A stretch of 8,075 nucleotides of DNA from Brevundimonas sp. UBA4609 (GTDB lineage: Bacteria; Pseudomonadota; Alphaproteobacteria; Caulobacterales; Caulobacteraceae), in contig DGIZ01000142.1 of NCBI GenBank assembly GCA_002386585.1, forward strand, positions 1 through 8,075. Direction: 5' to 3'. A program made the translations under genes and the position numbers. This document shows positions 5,618 to 8,075 of the stretch, piece after piece. How positions within the stretch are numbered: position 1 is the stretch's first letter; every line of letters begins with the position of its first letter. A model generated the notes under the pieces. The model was not told the origin of the DNA, made no database searches, and worked only from the letters and a program-made list of their open reading frames with translations.

Positions 5618-7093
5618 ATGCCGCTTCAACGTAATGGCGCTACCGCCCGACGCCGCGCCGGGATCATGCCCTCCCTTTTCCTGGCTGCTGGCCTGATGTT
5701 GCCGACTGCGCCGGCCCAAGCCGAATGGCGTCGTGCGGAAACAGCCAACTTCATCGTCTATGGCGAAGGCTCCGAGGGCGACCTGCGTCCCCATGCCGAA
5801 AAGCTGGAACGCTTCGACGCCCTGCTGCGACGTCAGTTCAACCGCCCCGCGCTGGAAGACGTGCGCAAGCTGCCGGTATATCTGCTGCACACGCGCCGCG
5901 ACCTGGCCGAAGTGTTCCCCGCTATGGCTGAAGCCAAGTTCGCGGGTTTCTATTCAGCCTCGGAAACGGATGTCTACGCCGCGGTGAACCGGCGCGGCGA
6001 CGACGATCTGCTGTTCCACGAATACGCCCACCACTTCATGCACCAGAACTTCCCGGGCTTCTATCCGGGGTGGTTCACGGAAGGCTTCGCCGAGTTCTTC
6101 ATGACCGCCCGGGTGGACAATCCGGAAAGGGTTGAGATGGGCGGCTTCAATCCGGGGCGGATTCAGACGTTGAACCAGTCGCGCTGGCTGCCGGTCGAGG
6201 ACCTGCTGTCCAAGCGGCCTCGTGACTTCACCACCCGCGAGCAGCGTTGGGCCTTCTACGCCCAGTCCTGGCTGTTGACCCATTACCTGCTGGCCGACGC
6301 CGAGCGGCGGCGGGGCCTGGACGCCTATCTGGCCGACATGGGCCGGCGGGTCGCGCCGGTCGAGGCCTTGCAGAACCGTCTGGGCCACACCCCCGAAAGC
6401 CTGACCGCCGCCCTGCGCGCCTATCTGCGCGGCGAGATGAAGTACGTCCGCTTCTCCATGGCCGACATTCAGCCCCAGGTGCGGGTAGAATCCCTGCCGC
6501 CCAGCGCGGACCGGATGCTGCTTTACAGCCTGCGCAGCCGCTATCCCCAGTCGCCCCAGGACGCCGCCGCCCTGCTGGAACGCACGCGGTCGGACGCGGC
6601 GCGCTATCCGCAGGATCGTCTGGCCCTCGTAACCCTGGGCCGGGCGGAGCTGCAGTGGGGCGACCTCGTAGCGGGCGAAGCCGCGTTGACCCGCGCCCTG
6701 GCGGTCGCGCCGGAAGACGCCGAGGCGTTGAGGCTGCTGGCCGACGCCCGCCTCAAGGCCGCGAACGCGCAGCAGGATCCGGCGGAACGCGGCCGCCTGG
6801 TCCGAGAGGCGCGAGGCCATCTGGCGCGCGCGCTCGACGCCGACCCGACCGACTACCGCATCTTCGCCGCCCTGGCCCGTACGCGTCGCGACGCCGCCGA
6901 CTACCCCAACGCCAATGATCTGGAGACATGGCGCCTGGCGGTAGCCTTCGCGCCCCAGGTCATGCGCCTGCGTCTTGAAGCGGCTGAAGCCCTCGCCAAG
7001 GGCGGCGAGGCCGAAGAAGCCGCCGAACTGCTCGACGTCGTCGCCAACAATCCCCATGAAGCAGGGACAGGGAGAGATGGGGCGGCGGACTGA
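5618..7093 (+). CDS. Exported gluzincin-like metallopeptidase with TPR repeats (paralogue B)
   Basis: This 491-residue protein has the same architecture as gene A. Residues 1-35 form a signal peptide with an Arg-rich n-region (ARRRAG at 10-15) and an APAQA cut site before Glu-Trp-Arg. His134-Glu135-x-x-His138 (HEYAHHF) and Glu155 in TEGFAEFF, again 16 residues later, form a complete gluzincin zinc site. Shared blocks with A include FIVY, RKLPVYLL, AGFYSASETD, YPGWFTEGFAE, DLLSKRP and SWLLTHY. TPR-like helices lie at about 329-383 and 430-483. B lacks the acidic C-terminal tail of A and ends soon after VANNPH. Export is to the periplasm or beyond; the Arg run is not a proper Tat motif. The substrate is unknown. 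Divergence across the whole length suggests an old duplication rather than recent copying. It converges on the YczE-like gene with an 11-base gap. Confidence 0.88.
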   Translation: MPLQRNGATARRRAGIMPSLFLAAGLMLPTAPAQAEWRRAETANFIVYGEGSEGDLRPHAEKLERFDALLRRQFNRPALEDVRKLPVYLLHTRRDLAEVFPAMAEAKFAGFYSASETDVYAAVNRRGDDDLLFHEYAHHFMHQNFPGFYPGWFTEGFAEFFMTARVDNPERVEMGGFNPGRIQTLNQSRWLPVEDLLSKRPRDFTTREQRWAFYAQSWLLTHYLLADAERRRGLDAYLADMGRRVAPVEALQNRLGHTPESLTAALRAYLRGEMKYVRFSMADIQPQVRVESLPPSADRMLLYSLRSRYPQSPQDAAALLERTRSDAARYPQDRLALVTLGRAELQWGDLVAGEAALTRALAVAPEDAEALRLLADARLKAANAQQDPAERGRLVREARGHLARALDADPTDYRIFAALARTRRDAADYPNANDLETWRLAVAFAPQVMRLRLEAAEALAKGGEAEEAAELLDVVANNPHEAGTGRDGAAD

Positions 7094-7104
7094 TCCTCCC
7101 ACAC

Positions 7105-7710
7105 TCAGACCTGCGCCACGCGCCTCTCAGTTCGCCCTAGCGCCTGAAACCAGGGCAGGAAGATCTGGATCAGTGGGCCGATGCCCACGGCGAAGACGAT
7201 GGTGCCCAGGCCAACCGATCCGCCCAGCAGCCAGCCGCCAGCCAGGACGCTGACCTCGATCAGCATCCGTGACACCCGGATCGACAAGCCCAGACGCTGG
7301 TTGAAGCCGATCATCAGGCCGTCGCGCGGCCCGGTCCCCATGCCCGCTCCGATGTAGGCTGCGCCGCCCATGGCCGTCAGGACCACGCCCGCCGTCATCA
7401 GCCCCAGCCGCAGGGGCAGCCCCTCGACCTGCGGCAGGACGGCCAGCGCCGCATCCATCGAAAGGCCGATGACGAAGATGTTGAAGAGAGTGCCCAACCC
7501 GGGTTTTTGACGCAGCGGAATCCACGCCAGCATCACTACGACCCCCATCAGGATGGACGCCGTTCCCAGACTCATCCCGGTGCGGAGGGAGAGCCCCTGA
7601 TGAAAAACGTTCCATGGGTCCAGCCCCAGGTTCGCCCTCACCATCAGGGCAGCGGCGGCGCCGTACAGGCACAAGCCGAGCTGCAGTTGAATGAAGCGAC
7701 GGATCCACAT
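7105..7710 (-). CDS. YczE-type integral membrane protein
   Basis: This 201-residue inner-membrane protein is made almost entirely of hydrophobic helices, about five. Family features are an N-terminal helix followed by ANLGLDPWNVFHQGLS, a second helix, KPGLGTLFNIFVIGLSMD, and the glycine-rich segment GAGMGTGPRDGLMIGF, which is the YczE/YitT-like hallmark (COG2364 type). The function of the family is poorly known; transport has been suggested but no substrate is evident here. The start at ATG 7710 has AAGGGG four bases upstream. It lies 30 bases downstream of the MFS transporter gene on the same strand, so the two are probably cotranscribed. No truncation is visible. Confidence 0.88.
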   Translation of the reverse strand: MWIRRFIQLQLGLCLYGAAAALMVRANLGLDPWNVFHQGLSLRTGMSLGTASILMGVVVMLAWIPLRQKPGLGTLFNIFVIGLSMDAALAVLPQVEGLPLRLGLMTAGVVLTAMGGAAYIGAGMGTGPRDGLMIGFNQRLGLSIRVSRMLIEVSVLAGGWLLGGSVGLGTIVFAVGIGPLIQIFLPWFQALGRTERRVAQV

Positions 7711-7740
7711 GCCGCCCCTTCTGCCTCATTGGGCCAGGAT

Positions 7741-8075
7741 TTAAAGGTCCGGCTTTCGTCTGAGGCCGAAGGTCATGGCGAACATGACCAGGCAGGCGCC
7801 GCTGGAGACCAGCAGGGCTAGGCTGGCCGAACGGTCCAGCACCATGCCGTAAAGCGCCGGCGCCGCCGCCTGGACGAAGCGCGCGGGCGTCAACACCAGA
7901 GCCTGGCGCGCGCCGTAGTTCTCGCGCCCGAACAGATGCAGCGGCAGGACGCCCGAGGCCACCGCCAGCAGGCCGTTGCCCGCCCCCTGGCCCAGAGCGA
8001 CCGCGCCGGCCGCTCCCTTGCCCCCGACAGAGGCGATCAGGGCGCCGAGCGGATGCAGCAGGGTCGCCGTCCGCG
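7741..8075 (-). CDS. MFS transporter, C-terminal part (runs off the right edge)
   Basis: The last 111 or so residues of a transporter of the major facilitator superfamily are visible, ending at TAA (7741-7743). The frame is open to the window edge; the GTG at 7962 is an internal valine, not a start. Hydrophobic helices alternate with short basic loops. Segments such as ALGQGAGNGLLAVASGVLPL, LFGRENYGARQALVLTPARF and AAPALYGMVLDRS fit the late helices of the C-terminal half, and the chain ends in a basic tail GLRRKPDL. The superfamily is clear from this pattern, but the substrate cannot be told from the C-terminus. The YczE-like gene follows 30 bases on, suggesting an operon. Confidence 0.82.
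   Translation of the reverse strand, partial: RTATLLHPLGALIASVGGKGAAGAVALGQGAGNGLLAVASGVLPLHLFGRENYGARQALVLTPARFVQAAAPALYGMVLDRSASLALLVSSGACLVMFAMTFGLRRKPDL

Noticed and set aside
5004..5696. 230-residue plus-strand frame over the SDR gene and spacer
   Set aside because: It overlaps the clear SDR coding region antisense and has no motif.
5954..7102. 382-residue minus-strand frame opposite gene B
   Set aside because: It is an antisense shadow. The plus-strand reading carries conserved blocks shared with gene A.

Overview
This is a GC-rich stretch of bacterial chromosome. A DUF1491 protein, a GC bias that opens long antisense frames, and a pair of exported HExxH/TPR proteins all point to an alphaproteobacterium, most likely Caulobacterales and perhaps Brevundimonas-like. 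That placement is inferred from gene content and composition and was not searched. I see no rRNA, tRNA, CRISPR array, insertion sequence or phage gene. It reads as ordinary, tightly packed core or near-core chromosome.

Layout from left to right. (1) The N-terminal part of a small secreted protein leaves the left edge on the minus strand. Divergent from it is a DUF1491 gene on the plus strand. (2) A 177-base spacer with a clean palindrome precedes an unrecognised 126-residue protein. (3) The first exported zinc-metallopeptidase-like/TPR protein (called A) starts at 1255. It meets a 46-residue membrane protein on the opposite strand tail to tail, and the two stop codons share one CTAG. (4) prfC (release factor 3) runs rightward and converges, three bases apart, on a short-chain dehydrogenase/reductase (SDR) gene on the minus strand. 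The SDR gene has no ATG, GTG or TTG where its start must lie; an ATA sits there instead. (5) A 153-base divergent spacer with several inverted repeats leads into the second exported metallopeptidase/TPR protein (B), a diverged paralogue of A. (6) B converges on a YczE-type membrane protein gene. This is preceded on the same strand by a major facilitator superfamily (MFS) transporter gene that leaves the right edge.

The most interesting content is the A/B paralogue pair. Both are predicted to be exported, carry the full gluzincin-type set HEYAH plus EGFAE, and end in TPR-like repeats. They share an identical AGGGGG ribosome binding site at the same spacing, yet lie about 2.8 kb apart around unrelated genes. 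Next come the missing canonical start of the SDR gene and the compact convergent junctions. I found no convincing new multi-gene defence or mobile system.
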